Part shown: piece by piece, positions 54,061 through 63,296 of the stretch
Position numbering within the stretch: position 1 is the stretch's first letter
Layout: each line of letters opens with the position of its first letter
Assembly: GCF_012926615.1 (NCBI RefSeq)
Contig: NZ_JABBNU010000004.1
Location: forward strand, 124,001-188,000
DNA: 64,000 nt
Direction of reading: 5' to 3'
DNA from: Marinigracilibium pacificum
GTDB taxonomy: Bacteria; Bacteroidota; Bacteroidia; Cytophagales; Cyclobacteriaceae
Translations under genes and position numbers: made by a program
Notes under the pieces: model-generated
Told to the model about the DNA's origin: nothing
Database searches by the model: none
The model's input: the letters and a program-made list of their open reading frames with translations, nothing else

Positions 54061-55332
54061 TTAATCTTCAAATTGTTTGTTCCCTGTTTGGTCCAGGTAA
54101 TACATTAATTCAGCCTCGGATAATTTATACTCTTTTATTGCTTCTAACTGTAGAGATTGATATTCGAGTAACTCTTGTTGAATCCGAAGTAATTCTTCAA
54201 AATTTTCACCGCTATTTGCATAAGCTTTGAATTGAAGATTAAGCATTTGCTTCAGATTCTGAATTTGTTTATCGTATAAATTCAGCTTGTCAAGTGCTTT
54301 TTCCATTTTAAAACTTGTCAATGAATAGCCTGATTGAAAATCATTTATTGATTGAAGCCTCATTTGATTATACGATTCAGCCATAGCCTTAGCCTCATTT
54401 TTAGCAGCTTTATATTTTCCGCCAAAAATCGGTAAGGAAATGCTTACCATCGGCATAATTATATCTCTGCCACTATCCTCGACAGGCATTGGAGCATCAC
54501 CAACTATTACATAGTCCAACCCTACCCCGAATCCGGGTTTACTTTGAGCTGTAATTGCATCTATTTGTGCTTCTGAAGCAGCAGCTTGAAATTCATAAGA
54601 TTTTACTAATGGATGATTATCAAATAAAGAATCAGACCTGTATAGCAGCTTTTCTTGTGAAATTATTATAGTATCTGAAATGACTACTGTCGTATCCGGA
54701 GCTCTGTTTAATAATGAATTGAAGCCAACTGTATAAGTTGATTTTTGCTTCTCCAAAATTGTTATTTCGGTTTCAGATTTATTAATCAACAAATCTGTTC
54801 GTAACACATCAACCATAGGAACCTGGCCATTTTCAAACTTGATTAGAGCGATTGATTTATATGTCTCAAGAAGTTCAATATTTTGTTCCAGTATGAAAAT
54901 CTTTTTATCAAGTTCGTATAATGGATAATAATATCCGGCTAGTTTTTGATATACCTGGCTTTGAGCATTGAGCAATTCCTGATATTTCCCGGAAGCTGCA
55001 ATAGCTGCTGAATTACCCTTAGCTTTTAAAGTTCCAAACCATGGAAACATTTGCGACAATGACAATTTTGCTCTTTGAGGACCAACTCTTGTTTCTACTG
55101 GTGATATAAAATATCCAAAGGAAAATGTTGGATCAGGAAGACTCGTAGCCTGATCAATTCGCTGCATTGATGCTTCAAATTGATGGTGTTTAGCTTTAAG
55201 TCCCGGATTATTCTCAAGAGCTATTTTATAATAATCTTCAAAGCTTTGCCCAAATGAAGGAATAGCTATATAGATTAAAACAGCAAGGATCAACTGAGGT
55301 CTTATCATTGAATTATATCTATTTCTTTTCAT
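54061..55332 (-). CDS. cusC: TolC-family outer-membrane efflux channel (CusC-type)
   Basis: A 423-residue outer-membrane channel subunit with signal peptide (about 1-28, IPSFGQS) and two TolC-type OEP repeats of long coiled helices: EDYYKIALENNPGLKAKHHQFEASMQRIDQA near the start and AEAQIDAITAQSKPGFGVGLDYV in the second half. A conserved-looking SLSQMFPWFGTLKAKG lies in the first repeat, as in metal-efflux OEPs. The start overlaps the pump stop by 14 bp and the stop is 17 bp before the adaptor, so the order is pump, channel, adaptor. It forms the exit duct for metal ions. Confidence 0.92.
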   Translation of the reverse strand: MKRNRYNSMIRPQLILAVLIYIAIPSFGQSFEDYYKIALENNPGLKAKHHQFEASMQRIDQATSLPDPTFSFGYFISPVETRVGPQRAKLSLSQMFPWFGTLKAKGNSAAIAASGKYQELLNAQSQVYQKLAGYYYPLYELDKKIFILEQNIELLETYKSIALIKFENGQVPMVDVLRTDLLINKSETEITILEKQKSTYTVGFNSLLNRAPDTTVVISDTIIISQEKLLYRSDSLFDNHPLVKSYEFQAAASEAQIDAITAQSKPGFGVGLDYVIVGDAPMPVEDSGRDIIMPMVSISLPIFGGKYKAAKNEAKAMAESYNQMRLQSINDFQSGYSLTSFKMEKALDKLNLYDKQIQNLKQMLNLQFKAYANSGENFEELLRIQQELLEYQSLQLEAIKEYKLSEAELMYYLDQTGNKQFED

Positions 55333-58300
55333 TTTGATATCTTTTTTCTTCTCTCCAGCAATAAATCACCGGAACGATAAAATATGATATAGATGATACC
55401 AGCATACCTCCAAAAGCAGGAATAGCCATTGGTATCATAATATCTGATCCCCTTCCAGAAGAAGTCAGAATTGGTAACAGGGCTATAATAGTTGTTGCAG
55501 AAGTCATTATTGCCGGTGTAATTCTCTTTTTCCCAGCCTCAACAACTGCAGCCTGTATGGATTTAATACTATCAGGTTTATTTCTTGAAAAACTTTGATC
55601 CAGATAGGTAGCCATAAGGACTCCATCATCGGTAGCTATACCAAACAGAGCAATGAAACCAACCCATACAGCAACACTTAGGTTGATCGGATGGATTTGA
55701 AATATTTCCTTAAGGTTTATATTGAAAAGGTTAATATCACCAAACCCTTCTACTCCATACAACCAGATCAATATAAATCCGCCACTAAAAGCCATCGCTA
55801 TACCTGTAAATACCATTAGTGAAGTTGTCACCGATCTGAACTGAAAATAAAGAATCATGAAAACCAGTCCCAAAACAATGGGTACAATTATGGTTAGTCT
55901 CTTTTCAGCTCTTATTTGATTTTCATAAGTTCCTGAGAATTTATAGCTTAAACCTTGAGGGACATTTAATCTGCCTGATGAAATAGCCGCATCTATCGCT
56001 CCTTTAGCTTCTTCAACCACCTCAACCTCCGAAAACTCAGATTTTCTATCAAACAATACATAGCCTGTTAGAAAGGTTTCTTCACTCTTAATTGCCTGAG
56101 GACCTTTTACATATTCTATATCAGCAATTTGTTCCAAAGGTATTTGTACTCCAGTTGGAGTTGGTAAAAGAATTTTTTTCAAAGATTCAGGATCATTTCT
56201 TAACTCTCTCGGGTATCTAACTCTGACTGGGAATCGCTCTCTTCCTTCAACAGTAGTTGTAACTTGCATACCTCCTACAGAAGTTTCAAGTGCTTCACGA
56301 ATGTCTTCAATTGTTAGTCCAAAACGGGCAGCCTCATCGCGTTTGATATCAAAATGCAAGTATGGCTTTCCAACAATCCTGTCTGCAAAAACTGCCTCTT
56401 TTTTTACTGATGGAACTTGCTTTAAAATTTCTTCAAGCTTCATCCCAAATGACTCAATTGTTTTCAAATCGGGACCGTAAACTTTGATACCCATTGGAGC
56501 CCGCATACCAGTTTGCAACATAACAAGTCTGGTTTCTATAGGCTGCAGCTTAGGCGCTGACGTTACTCCAGGGATCTTAGTTACTTTTACAATCTCTTGC
56601 CAGATATCGTCAGGAGAGTTAATGTGGTCTCTCCATACGCGAAAGTATTCACCGTTGCTATCTTCAATTAGCTCATTTCTTGGTTTGTCATTAATTACTT
56701 CAGAAAGAGAGTGTTGTAAATTTGACTCTAGCTTCTCTCCTTTACTATCATAAAATATGCTTTCACCCTTGTCAAAACGAAGTTCACCGCCGTATTTATC
56801 TTTCTTATTAAGAATATACCTACCCCTTTTATCAGTTCTATACCTTATTTTCCTACCATCTTCATTTGTTAAAAATTCAGATTTGTAGTTAATAACATTT
56901 TCAAACATTGATATTGGGGCCGGATCAAGGGCAGATTCCACCCGACCAAGTTTACCTACGGTAAGTTCTACCTCAGGAATACTGGTTACCAACATATCAA
57001 GCTGAGCCAGGGTTTCCTTATTATATTCAATTCCCGAATGAGGCATTGATGTTGGCATGAGTAAGAAACTCCCTTCATCTAATGCTGGCATAAACTCTTC
57101 TCCTATTCCCGGGAATGTATGTGACAATGATGACCAGATAGTTGTTGTTCTGATATTTATCCCTAGCTTATCAAAACCATAGCCTATAAAACCAAAGACT
57201 GTGTTAAATCCTAGCCATATATTTAATGCTAGGATCATAAGAGTTAATGGTATGGCTAAAAATGCTTTTTTGAAATTTAGACAAATATCAAGTAGGTATG
57301 GGTAGAATTTTTCCAGAAGAATAAATCCTCCAAGGATTAGACCTACTAGTATAGAAACAAAAAGTATATTTATTACTAAACTAACTCCTGCTCCAAGAGG
57401 TAGCCAATAGTAACCTAATAAAACGATTACTATAAGTATACTTAATATAAGCTCTGCATTGGTATAAATTACATTTACCCAGCTTGGTTTGAAATTGTTT
57501 TCAGTCGGTAAAATTGTTGATTTTAGAATTCCAAGAACTCCAAAAACCATCAAAGCAATTCCAGTCCAAATAATCCCGGAGAAAAGAGCTATCAGGGAAA
57601 TTATTATTAAGCTTATATTTAGAACTAATGCTGATTTTTTAGACTTTAATCTGATACCAAATACCCAATTCGCAATAGTAGGTAACAAAAACAAGGCAAC
57701 CAATAAAGCAGCAATCAATGCAAATGTTTTAGTCCAGGCCAAAGGTCTGAAAAGTTTCCCTTCTGCAGCCTGCAATGCAAATACCGGGATAAAACTAACA
57801 ATAGTGGTAGACACTGCAGTCAAGATTGCAGAACTAACCTCGGCTGCTCCTTCGAATATTGCATTTTTCAATTTTTCGAAATACCCGGGATCGGCTTTTG
57901 TATCGGGCTGGTTTAGTTTTTGTTCATCGATCTTCTTGATGATATTTTCAGAAAGAATCACTCCCAAATCAACCATCGTACCAATTGCTATGGCTATTCC
58001 TGATAGTGCAACGATGTTTGCAGTTACACCAAAATATCTCATAGCTATAAATACTATTAGAACAGCTATAGGTAGTAGAACGGAAATTAATACCGAGGCT
58101 CTCAAATTAAGGATCATTACAATCACAACAAGAATTGTAATTAGAACTTCCAGTGAAAGAGCTTCTTCAAGAGTTCCTAAAGTCTCATGAATAAGTATTG
58201 ACCTGTCGTAAAACGGAACAATAGTTAGTTGAGATTCTGTCCCATCTGCAAGTGTTTTGGTTGGTAAACCAGGTGAAATTTCTTTGATTTTAGCTTTTAC

Positions 58301-59257
58301 ATTATTGATAACAGCCAAAGGATTTGAGCCATATCTGGCTACAACCACTCCTCCTACTACCTCAGCACCGTCTTTATCAAGAATACCTCTTCTCTGTGCC
58401 GGTCCTAAAGATACTCTTGCAATATCTTTTACTCTAATCGGAACATTATTCTGTACATCAACAACAGCCAGCTCCAGGTCATCAAGTGATTTTATATATC
58501 CTAATCCTCTTACCAGGTATTCGGCTTTATTAATTTCTACAGTTTTAGCCCCAAAGTCTTTATTTGAATTCCCCACTGCCTTCATTACTTTAACAAGCGG
58601 GATATTATAGGCTTTTAATGCATCCGGGTTAACATCAATTTGATATTCTTTAACATATCCACCAATTGAAGCTACTTCGGAAACACCCTCAGATGAATTG
58701 AGTGAATATTTAACATAGAAATCCTGTACAGTTCTGATCTCTTGAAGATCCCAGCCACCTGTAGGATTTCCATTTTTATCGCGTCCTTCAATTGTATACC
58801 AGAATATTTGTCCAAGAGCAGTTGCATCAGGACCTAAAGAAGGCTGAACATTTTCGGGTAATAAGCCGGAAGGCAATGAATTTAACTTTTCAAGAATTCT
58901 CGATCTGGACCAATAAAATTCAATATCCTCATCGAAAATGATGTAGATACTTGAAAATCCAAAAATTGAAGAACTTCTGATTGATTTTACACCTGGAATC
59001 CCTAATAGATAAGTCGTTAACGGATATGAAATTTGATCTTCGATATCCTGTGGAGATCTTCCAGGCCAGTTTGTAAATACGATTTGCTGATTTTCACCAA
59101 TATCAGGTATTGCATCTACCGGAACCGGGTCAGTTGGCAAAAAATCTATGTTCCAGTTAAATGGAGATGTTACAACTCCCCAGGCAATCAGGAATACAAA
59201 TACAAGCGTAGTTACTAATTTATTTTCAAGGAAATATTTAATTATCCTATTTAGCAT
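55319..59257 (-). CDS. cusA: CusA/CzcA-type heavy-metal RND efflux pump
   Basis: A 1312-residue inner-membrane proton-driven pump of the HME-RND family, longer than the usual 1040 or so. N-terminal helix, PDIGENQQIVFTNWPGRSP (51-69), the relay helix IAIAIGTMVDLGVILSENI (421-439, Asp430) and the second membrane half ending GMLVSSISYFIVPVIYCW. Met-rich LVMLQTGMRAPMGIKVYGPD (911-930) lies where CusA has its periplasmic metal-path Met residues, which favours Cu(I)/Ag(I), though Zn/Co cannot be ruled out. Two insertions explain the length: extra helices at about 541-650, and a charged periplasmic insert at about 795-895 rich in Lys/Asp/Gly. Second gene of the operon, 72 bp after the HYC_CC_PP gene. 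Confidence 0.92.
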   Translation of the reverse strand: MLNRIIKYFLENKLVTTLVFVFLIAWGVVTSPFNWNIDFLPTDPVPVDAIPDIGENQQIVFTNWPGRSPQDIEDQISYPLTTYLLGIPGVKSIRSSSIFGFSSIYIIFDEDIEFYWSRSRILEKLNSLPSGLLPENVQPSLGPDATALGQIFWYTIEGRDKNGNPTGGWDLQEIRTVQDFYVKYSLNSSEGVSEVASIGGYVKEYQIDVNPDALKAYNIPLVKVMKAVGNSNKDFGAKTVEINKAEYLVRGLGYIKSLDDLELAVVDVQNNVPIRVKDIARVSLGPAQRRGILDKDGAEVVGGVVVARYGSNPLAVINNVKAKIKEISPGLPTKTLADGTESQLTIVPFYDRSILIHETLGTLEEALSLEVLITILVVIVMILNLRASVLISVLLPIAVLIVFIAMRYFGVTANIVALSGIAIAIGTMVDLGVILSENIIKKIDEQKLNQPDTKADPGYFEKLKNAIFEGAAEVSSAILTAVSTTIVSFIPVFALQAAEGKLFRPLAWTKTFALIAALLVALFLLPTIANWVFGIRLKSKKSALVLNISLIIISLIALFSGIIWTGIALMVFGVLGILKSTILPTENNFKPSWVNVIYTNAELILSILIVIVLLGYYWLPLGAGVSLVINILFVSILVGLILGGFILLEKFYPYLLDICLNFKKAFLAIPLTLMILALNIWLGFNTVFGFIGYGFDKLGINIRTTTIWSSLSHTFPGIGEEFMPALDEGSFLLMPTSMPHSGIEYNKETLAQLDMLVTSIPEVELTVGKLGRVESALDPAPISMFENVINYKSEFLTNEDGRKIRYRTDKRGRYILNKKDKYGGELRFDKGESIFYDSKGEKLESNLQHSLSEVINDKPRNELIEDSNGEYFRVWRDHINSPDDIWQEIVKVTKIPGVTSAPKLQPIETRLVMLQTGMRAPMGIKVYGPDLKTIESFGMKLEEILKQVPSVKKEAVFADRIVGKPYLHFDIKRDEAARFGLTIEDIREALETSVGGMQVTTTVEGRERFPVRVRYPRELRNDPESLKKILLPTPTGVQIPLEQIADIEYVKGPQAIKSEETFLTGYVLFDRKSEFSEVEVVEEAKGAIDAAISSGRLNVPQGLSYKFSGTYENQIRAEKRLTIIVPIVLGLVFMILYFQFRSVTTSLMVFTGIAMAFSGGFILIWLYGVEGFGDINLFNINLKEIFQIHPINLSVAVWVGFIALFGIATDDGVLMATYLDQSFSRNKPDSIKSIQAAVVEAGKKRITPAIMTSATTIIALLPILTSSGRGSDIMIPMAIPAFGGMLVSSISYFIVPVIYCWREEKRYQNEKK

Positions 59258-59329
59258 GACGTAATTTATTTATCAAACAATAAAATATTTTCTGCATTAA
59301 AGCAGATTTTAATTATTGATAAATAATCG

Positions 59330-59740
59330 CTAAATACGAAAAACCTCATAGTGCACATTCAAGTCTCGTATCACCAGAGGTATTGGAACTTCATAAAGAT
59401 TTGTGGATAGATCTTGTTCTACGGAAATGGTAGAAAAAGAATAAACGAATGAAGTGAGAAAAATGAAATTAATATTGTCAATTGAAGTCTTTCCAGGTAC
59501 AACTGGCTCATCTACTTCAAAGGAATTATAATGATTTTCACAACACTTTGGACCACTAAGATAAGTTTGGCCATCAGCGTACTCATGATCAGTAATTTCC
59601 ATTCCACAATTTAGATCATCATTGCCTATAGACAATTCAGATAACATAGCCATTCCACCGCAATAGTGAGTGGCCATTGTTATTCCGCTATTCCCCAGGA
59701 ACAATAATAATGCTAACGATATGGATAATAACTTTCTCAA
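59330..59740 (-). CDS. HYC_CC_PP-family secreted protein, TTG start
   Basis: A 136-residue exported protein of the Bacteroidota HYC_CC_PP family: THYCGG (24-29), CC (66-67), and a proline-rich VPIPLV near the C-terminus (about 117-122). The first 22 residues form the signal peptide. An ATG at 59788 is in frame, but the -7 box TACCTTTG (59767-59760) lies inside that extended N-terminus, so transcription starts near 59752. The first in-frame start after it is TTG at 59740 (MRKLLSISLALLLFLGN), a normal signal peptide. Members occur upstream of CusA operons in this phylum, and the Cys/His content suggests metal binding at the envelope. First gene of the efflux operon. Confidence 0.8.
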   Translation of the reverse strand: MRKLLSISLALLLFLGNSGITMATHYCGGMAMLSELSIGNDDLNCGMEITDHEYADGQTYLSGPKCCENHYNSFEVDEPVVPGKTSIDNINFIFLTSFVYSFSTISVEQDLSTNLYEVPIPLVIRDLNVHYEVFRI

Positions 59741-59759
59741 ATCTTCATTTTGAACGGAG

Positions 59760-59789
59760 CAAAGGTAATTATTGTTACTAAAAAACAAA
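59760..59789 (-). promoter_or_regulatory. Bacteroidota-type promoter of the metal-efflux operon
   Basis: On the minus strand, TTTG (59789-59786) and TACCTTTG (59767-59760) are separated by 18 bp, the same spacing as the promoter at 24465. Predicted transcription start near 59752 gives a leader of about 12 nt before the TTG start at 59740. No second operator motif is obvious next to it. Confidence 0.72.
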
Positions 59790-59808
59790 AATTTAATTCC
59801 TTTTAAGA

Positions 59809-60381
59809 TTAATGAGAAAGTTTACCTTTTATCTTTTTAAGCTTAAGGGATAGAAATATTTCAAAAATACCTATCACAACGAATGTAATAGCTGTCCATA
59901 CTACTACTGTTGATCCGGCAACCACAGGATTCCAAAGTAATACAAAAGCAAATATTACTCCCAGAACGCTTAAACCAAGTAATAGACCCCAATTTTCTTC
60001 GCCATATTTTTTCATTTCCAGCGACCAGGCAATGCCTAACATAGATCTGAACAGAAGCCCAAACCCAACAACAAAAGCCAGGACAACAAGGCTTATTTCC
60101 GGTCTGGAAATCAATATAATTCCTACTATTAAATCCAAAATACCTCCAGCCAGTGACCAGCCCCAGCCATCTAGCTCCTCTCTGTTTGAAAAGGCATATA
60201 TAATTTCAGAAATCCCGGTAAACAAGAATGTTATGCTAAACACAATAGCTAAAGCAACATAAGCAGTTACTTGGTGTGTGAAAGCATATACTCCTACGAT
60301 TATAAGGAGTACGCCAGTGATTAGATGTAAATACCAGTTTTTGATATTTGACTTAACTTTTTTTATAATTTGTTCGGCCAT
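59809..60381 (-). CDS. HdeD-family (DUF308) membrane protein
   Basis: A 190-residue inner-membrane protein with six hydrophobic helices in three repeats of the HdeD type: LITGVLLIIVGVYAF, a conserved FLFTGISEIIYAF, GGILDLIVGIILISRPE (about 79-95) and VVIGIFEIFLSLKLKK. HdeD-like proteins were named from the E. coli acid-resistance island but mostly have no known activity. It is followed after 20 bp by the metal-operon promoter, so its transcript may read into that operon; no terminator is visible between them. Starts at ATG 60381. Confidence 0.9.
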   Translation of the reverse strand: MAEQIIKKVKSNIKNWYLHLITGVLLIIVGVYAFTHQVTAYVALAIVFSITFLFTGISEIIYAFSNREELDGWGWSLAGGILDLIVGIILISRPEISLVVLAFVVGFGLLFRSMLGIAWSLEMKKYGEENWGLLLGLSVLGVIFAFVLLWNPVVAGSTVVVWTAITFVVIGIFEIFLSLKLKKIKGKLSH

Positions 60382-60424
60382 AGTGGTAGTTGTTTATATT
60401 AATATAAGCCAAACAGTTTATAAA

Positions 60425-60443
60425 AGCAAGCACCTATCTTGCT
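60425..60443 (-). terminator. Possible weak terminator after the porin gene
   Basis: A 6-bp stem AGCAAG/CTTGCT (60425-60430 with 60438-60443), a 7-nt loop, followed on the minus strand by TTTTAT. It lies between the porin stop (60556) and the HdeD start. Confidence 0.4.
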
Positions 60444-60555
60444 GATTTACTGTTATTTACGAAGACATAACAGGAGCTTAATTTTTAAATAACTTTAAAT
60501 TATTTATTAATTCAGACTTTAACCAAAATAGCTTATCAACTTAATTATCAACTAC

Positions 60556-61893
60556 TTATAAATTGTAATTTATAACCAGGTTAATCTGAAACATGTCAAC
60601 TTTGTTAATAATAAAGTTTGGGTTATCCGGATATGTACCACTTCCTGGTTTCCATGTTAATAACAATTCAGGCTCAAGCTTTGGCAATTTCTTATGTTTA
60701 TAATAGAGATCCAGGTTGACATGTGTATAATCTGGCATCGCATATTTGTTTAATTCAGGATCTGTTACTGTGGGCCTAAAATGCCTTCCTACATTAACCG
60801 TAGTATTGAAGGTATTTTGCTTCCACTCAAAATTCCGTTGATAGGATACAACTATTGCATGATTATTTGCAAAGCCCTCTGTACGCTCCCTTTTCTGGAA
60901 ACTAAACAGAAATTCCCTTCCCCACTCTCGAGGAAACAAATACCTTCCGGATGGAAAAATATAATCATATGCAACTGAGAAGTTGCTTTTATTTACTTTC
61001 TGATTAAACTTTATACCCAGTATATTTGCTTTTGATGATGTAAAGTATCTTAAAGAATCATTCGAATTACCACCATCTCCTACCCTTATTTGGTTAAGCC
61101 ATTCAAAGCTAATAGTCGTTTTATTATCATTAAGATATATAGATGGCCTTATGTATAACGAATTAAACAGGTTGTCTGCAAAGTAATTCCAGAGTTCAAC
61201 TTTAAAAGCTTTGCTTATTTTATAATCAGCATTTGTCACAATCAGATAATCTGAATGGGTATTGTTTTTATAACCTGAAGGAGAACCGTCCTCATTTCTT
61301 CCCGTTGGATAGGTGCCAATAGATGACCCTATTGAGAAAAATTTATTTGTAGAACGCGGAGATATTTCATTTATAAGACCTAATTGAAGAGTTGTATTTT
61401 TAATAGAGTTAGTCTTATACCAGATACCTTGAATAAATGTTGGAATCATTCTTCCGTCTTGTCCATTCAAAAACGGAGATTTAACCTTCATTCTTCCTAT
61501 TTTGATATCATGGCCTTTATTATGATACCGGACATATAATTCACCTAACACAGGAATAAAGTCATCTTCAGGGTTCTCCAAATCATATAATCCAAGCTCA
61601 TATCTGCTCAATCGGTTAGTTGTTGGGTCGGGTATACTTAGGTCTTGAATATTAGTATTAATCGAAACATACCCGGCAACTGCCGCTTCAAAATGGTTAT
61701 TAAATTTGTATTTATATTTGATAAACCCACCTAGAGCAATAGAATGAAAATCCCTCAAACTATCTTTATTCAGGGTACTCATATAAAAGGTTCGGAATTG
61801 ACCAGATAACTCTGAATGCTTTATAGAATCGCGATCCTGTGCAAATATTCCACTACCCAGTAAAAGAAAGAAAAGAACTATACTTACTCTCAT
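60556..61893 (-). CDS. OprD-like outer-membrane porin
   Basis: A 445-residue outer-membrane barrel (signal peptide to about residue 19, IFAQD) with the OprD/porin-like layout: SELSGQFRTFYMSTLN near the start, an RYHNKGHDIKIGRMKVKSPFLNGQDGRMIPTFIQGIW region (about 134-165), and a C-terminal strand MFQINLVINYNL. It overlaps the upstream cytochrome gene by 4 bp (ATGA), so the two products belong together: the porin could bring the cytochrome's substrate across the outer membrane. The solute is not readable; OprD-family pores in general carry small anions or amino acids. Confidence 0.82.
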   Translation of the reverse strand: MRVSIVLFFLLLGSGIFAQDRDSIKHSELSGQFRTFYMSTLNKDSLRDFHSIALGGFIKYKYKFNNHFEAAVAGYVSINTNIQDLSIPDPTTNRLSRYELGLYDLENPEDDFIPVLGELYVRYHNKGHDIKIGRMKVKSPFLNGQDGRMIPTFIQGIWYKTNSIKNTTLQLGLINEISPRSTNKFFSIGSSIGTYPTGRNEDGSPSGYKNNTHSDYLIVTNADYKISKAFKVELWNYFADNLFNSLYIRPSIYLNDNKTTISFEWLNQIRVGDGGNSNDSLRYFTSSKANILGIKFNQKVNKSNFSVAYDYIFPSGRYLFPREWGREFLFSFQKRERTEGFANNHAIVVSYQRNFEWKQNTFNTTVNVGRHFRPTVTDPELNKYAMPDYTHVNLDLYYKHKKLPKLEPELLLTWKPGSGTYPDNPNFIINKVDMFQINLVINYNL

Positions 61894-62915
61894 TTCGTCT
61901 TTTTGATTTTATACTTAGCCTGATAATAATCTGCAATTGGCTTAAATGGTCCATATTTATGTTGTAAAGAGTCAAAATCATCATCCCATGGACCATAGGG
62001 AGTTGAAACCGGTTTTAGTTTAAGATCAGGAAAGTCATTAATTGTATTTTCCTTTATTGGTCTGTTAAATTTATTAATATATGCTGCTACATGTATAGCT
62101 TCTTCATCAGATAATTTTGGATTATCTAAAGTTGCCTGTCCAAAAGGCATATTACCTTTTATAAATGCTGCAGCTGTGAGCAATCTATTCATACCTGCTC
62201 CATGATTGTAGGTGTCATCACCCCATAATGGTGGATATTCATAGTATTTTGTACTTGAATTAGATTTTATTCCCTCACCATTTTCACCATGACATACCTG
62301 ACATTCTGCTTTGTAAATAGTTTTTCCAATAAGTGTATCGGCTTTAAAATCAGGTAAAATGATATTGGCAAACCCTTTATGTAGGTTTATTGTAGAATCA
62401 GAAACCCCCTCACTTAGCCAATTCATGTATGAAATAATTGCTTCCATCTGAGGAGAATCTTCGGGTAATCTTATGCCATTCATACTTCGCTCCATACACC
62501 CATTTACTCTTTCTTCCAAGGTAGAGACTTTATTTTCTCTGCCCCTGAATTGAGGATAGCGTTTTGAAATTCCTACCCACGAAGCAGCACCAGCCTTCGT
62601 CCCACCCTCTAAATGGCAGTTTGTACACGACAGGTTATTTCCCGAGTATCTGAGACTTTCGCTACTCACTTCAGACCCCATATATTTTGAAGATTGGCTA
62701 ATTAATAAATATCCGTATTTAATTTCCTGGCCAATTTTCCCGGAAGGTAAATCAGACTCTATGGATTTTATCTCTGAATTAGATACAATAGCCTTTGATT
62801 TGAATAAATCAGGTTTAATATAGGCTACTTCCAGGATAGTAAATACTATTATAACTCCTGAAACCAGCAATAGTAATATTATCGACAGCTTACTTATTAG
62901 TTTTTCAATGTTCAT
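61890..62915 (-). CDS. TsdA-like dihaem cytochrome c (thiosulfate dehydrogenase-type)
   Basis: A 341-residue periplasmic protein anchored by one N-terminal helix (about 11-30), with two haem-c motifs, CTNCH (97-101) and CQVCH (205-209). The surrounding pattern is TsdA-like: GGTKAGAASWVGISKRYPQFRGRENKVSTLEERVNGCMERSMNG (104-147). Cys140 stands where TsdA has the unusual Cys ligand of haem 1. Met256 in GNMPFGQ is a candidate ligand of haem 2. TsdA joins two thiosulfates to tetrathionate or runs the reverse reaction, passing electrons to or from a cytochrome. Coupled by ATGA to a porin gene; three TTCAGGTA copies lie just upstream. Substrate beyond the family call is not proven. Confidence 0.85.
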   Translation of the reverse strand: MNIEKLISKLSIILLLLVSGVIIVFTILEVAYIKPDLFKSKAIVSNSEIKSIESDLPSGKIGQEIKYGYLLISQSSKYMGSEVSSESLRYSGNNLSCTNCHLEGGTKAGAASWVGISKRYPQFRGRENKVSTLEERVNGCMERSMNGIRLPEDSPQMEAIISYMNWLSEGVSDSTINLHKGFANIILPDFKADTLIGKTIYKAECQVCHGENGEGIKSNSSTKYYEYPPLWGDDTYNHGAGMNRLLTAAAFIKGNMPFGQATLDNPKLSDEEAIHVAAYINKFNRPIKENTINDFPDLKLKPVSTPYGPWDDDFDSLQHKYGPFKPIADYYQAKYKIKKTK

Positions 62916-62938
62916 TTAAAAAAATTGATTAGACCAAA

Positions 62939-63016
62939 TTCAGGTAAAGCTTTTTTAACTAACTCCCCTTACCTGAAAACACCAGATTTTACAGAAACCA
63001 ATATGTTTTTCAGGTA
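62939..63016. promoter_or_regulatory. Three TTCAGGTA motifs upstream of the TsdA-like gene
   Basis: TTCAGGTAA at 62939-62947 and its complement TTACCTGAA at 62969-62977 form a perfect 9-bp inverted repeat (21-bp centre), and a third TTCAGGTA lies at 63009-63016. All are within 24-101 bp of the cytochrome start at 62915. Candidate operator for a dimeric regulator, or a hairpin in the leader. Confidence 0.45.
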
Positions 63017-63082
63017 TCAATTACAAAAGTAGCTTGCTGTTGATTGGTAAAAAGTAACTATAGTCACATTTGGCTAATAAAA

Positions 63083-63107
63083 AATGCCACTATATATAAG
63101 TGGCATT
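63083..63107 (-). terminator. Terminator of the DUF1328 gene
   Basis: A perfect 9-bp stem (AATGCCACT at 63083-63091 with its complement at 63099-63107), a 7-nt loop, and on the minus strand a following run TTTTTTATTA. It lies 28 bp past the DUF1328 stop. Confidence 0.82.
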
Positions 63108-63134
63108 AAATTTATATCAATGTCGTACTATTCT

Positions 63135-63296
63135 TTATTTCTTCACAAGTCTGGCAAGTAGTGATAATACAAACAAGACAACGAAAATAAAGAAGATGAT
63201 TTTGGCAATTGATGCTGCTCCTGCTGCAATTCCTCCGAATCCAAAAATTGCTGCAATTATCGCAACTACCAGAAATATTACTGTCCAACGTAACAT
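63135..63296 (-). CDS. DUF1328 small membrane protein
   Basis: A 53-residue protein of two hydrophobic helices, beginning [20 protein letters not shown], with [16 protein letters not shown] in the turn and second helix and a basic end (LARLVKK). This is the complete DUF1328 (YtjA-like) pattern: W near the start, [24 protein letters not shown]. Members are widespread and stress-linked, but their function is unknown. The ATG at 63296 gives the full-length family match. Monocistronic, with its own terminator. No regulatory site was recognised in the 169 bp upstream. Confidence 0.92.
   Translation of the reverse strand: MLRWTVIFLVVAIIAAIFGFGGIAAGAASIAKIIFFIFVVLFVLSLLARLVKK

Noticed and set aside
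57489-58190. A 233-codon open frame on the plus strand
   Set aside because: It is antisense to the conserved CusA-type pump, and its Ile/Thr/Asn-heavy composition with no recognisable motif is what the complement of membrane-helix codons produces.
59741-59788. ATG start of the HYC_CC_PP gene at 59788
   Set aside because: A good promoter -7 box lies within this segment, so it would be upstream of the transcript; the extra residues also spoil the signal peptide.
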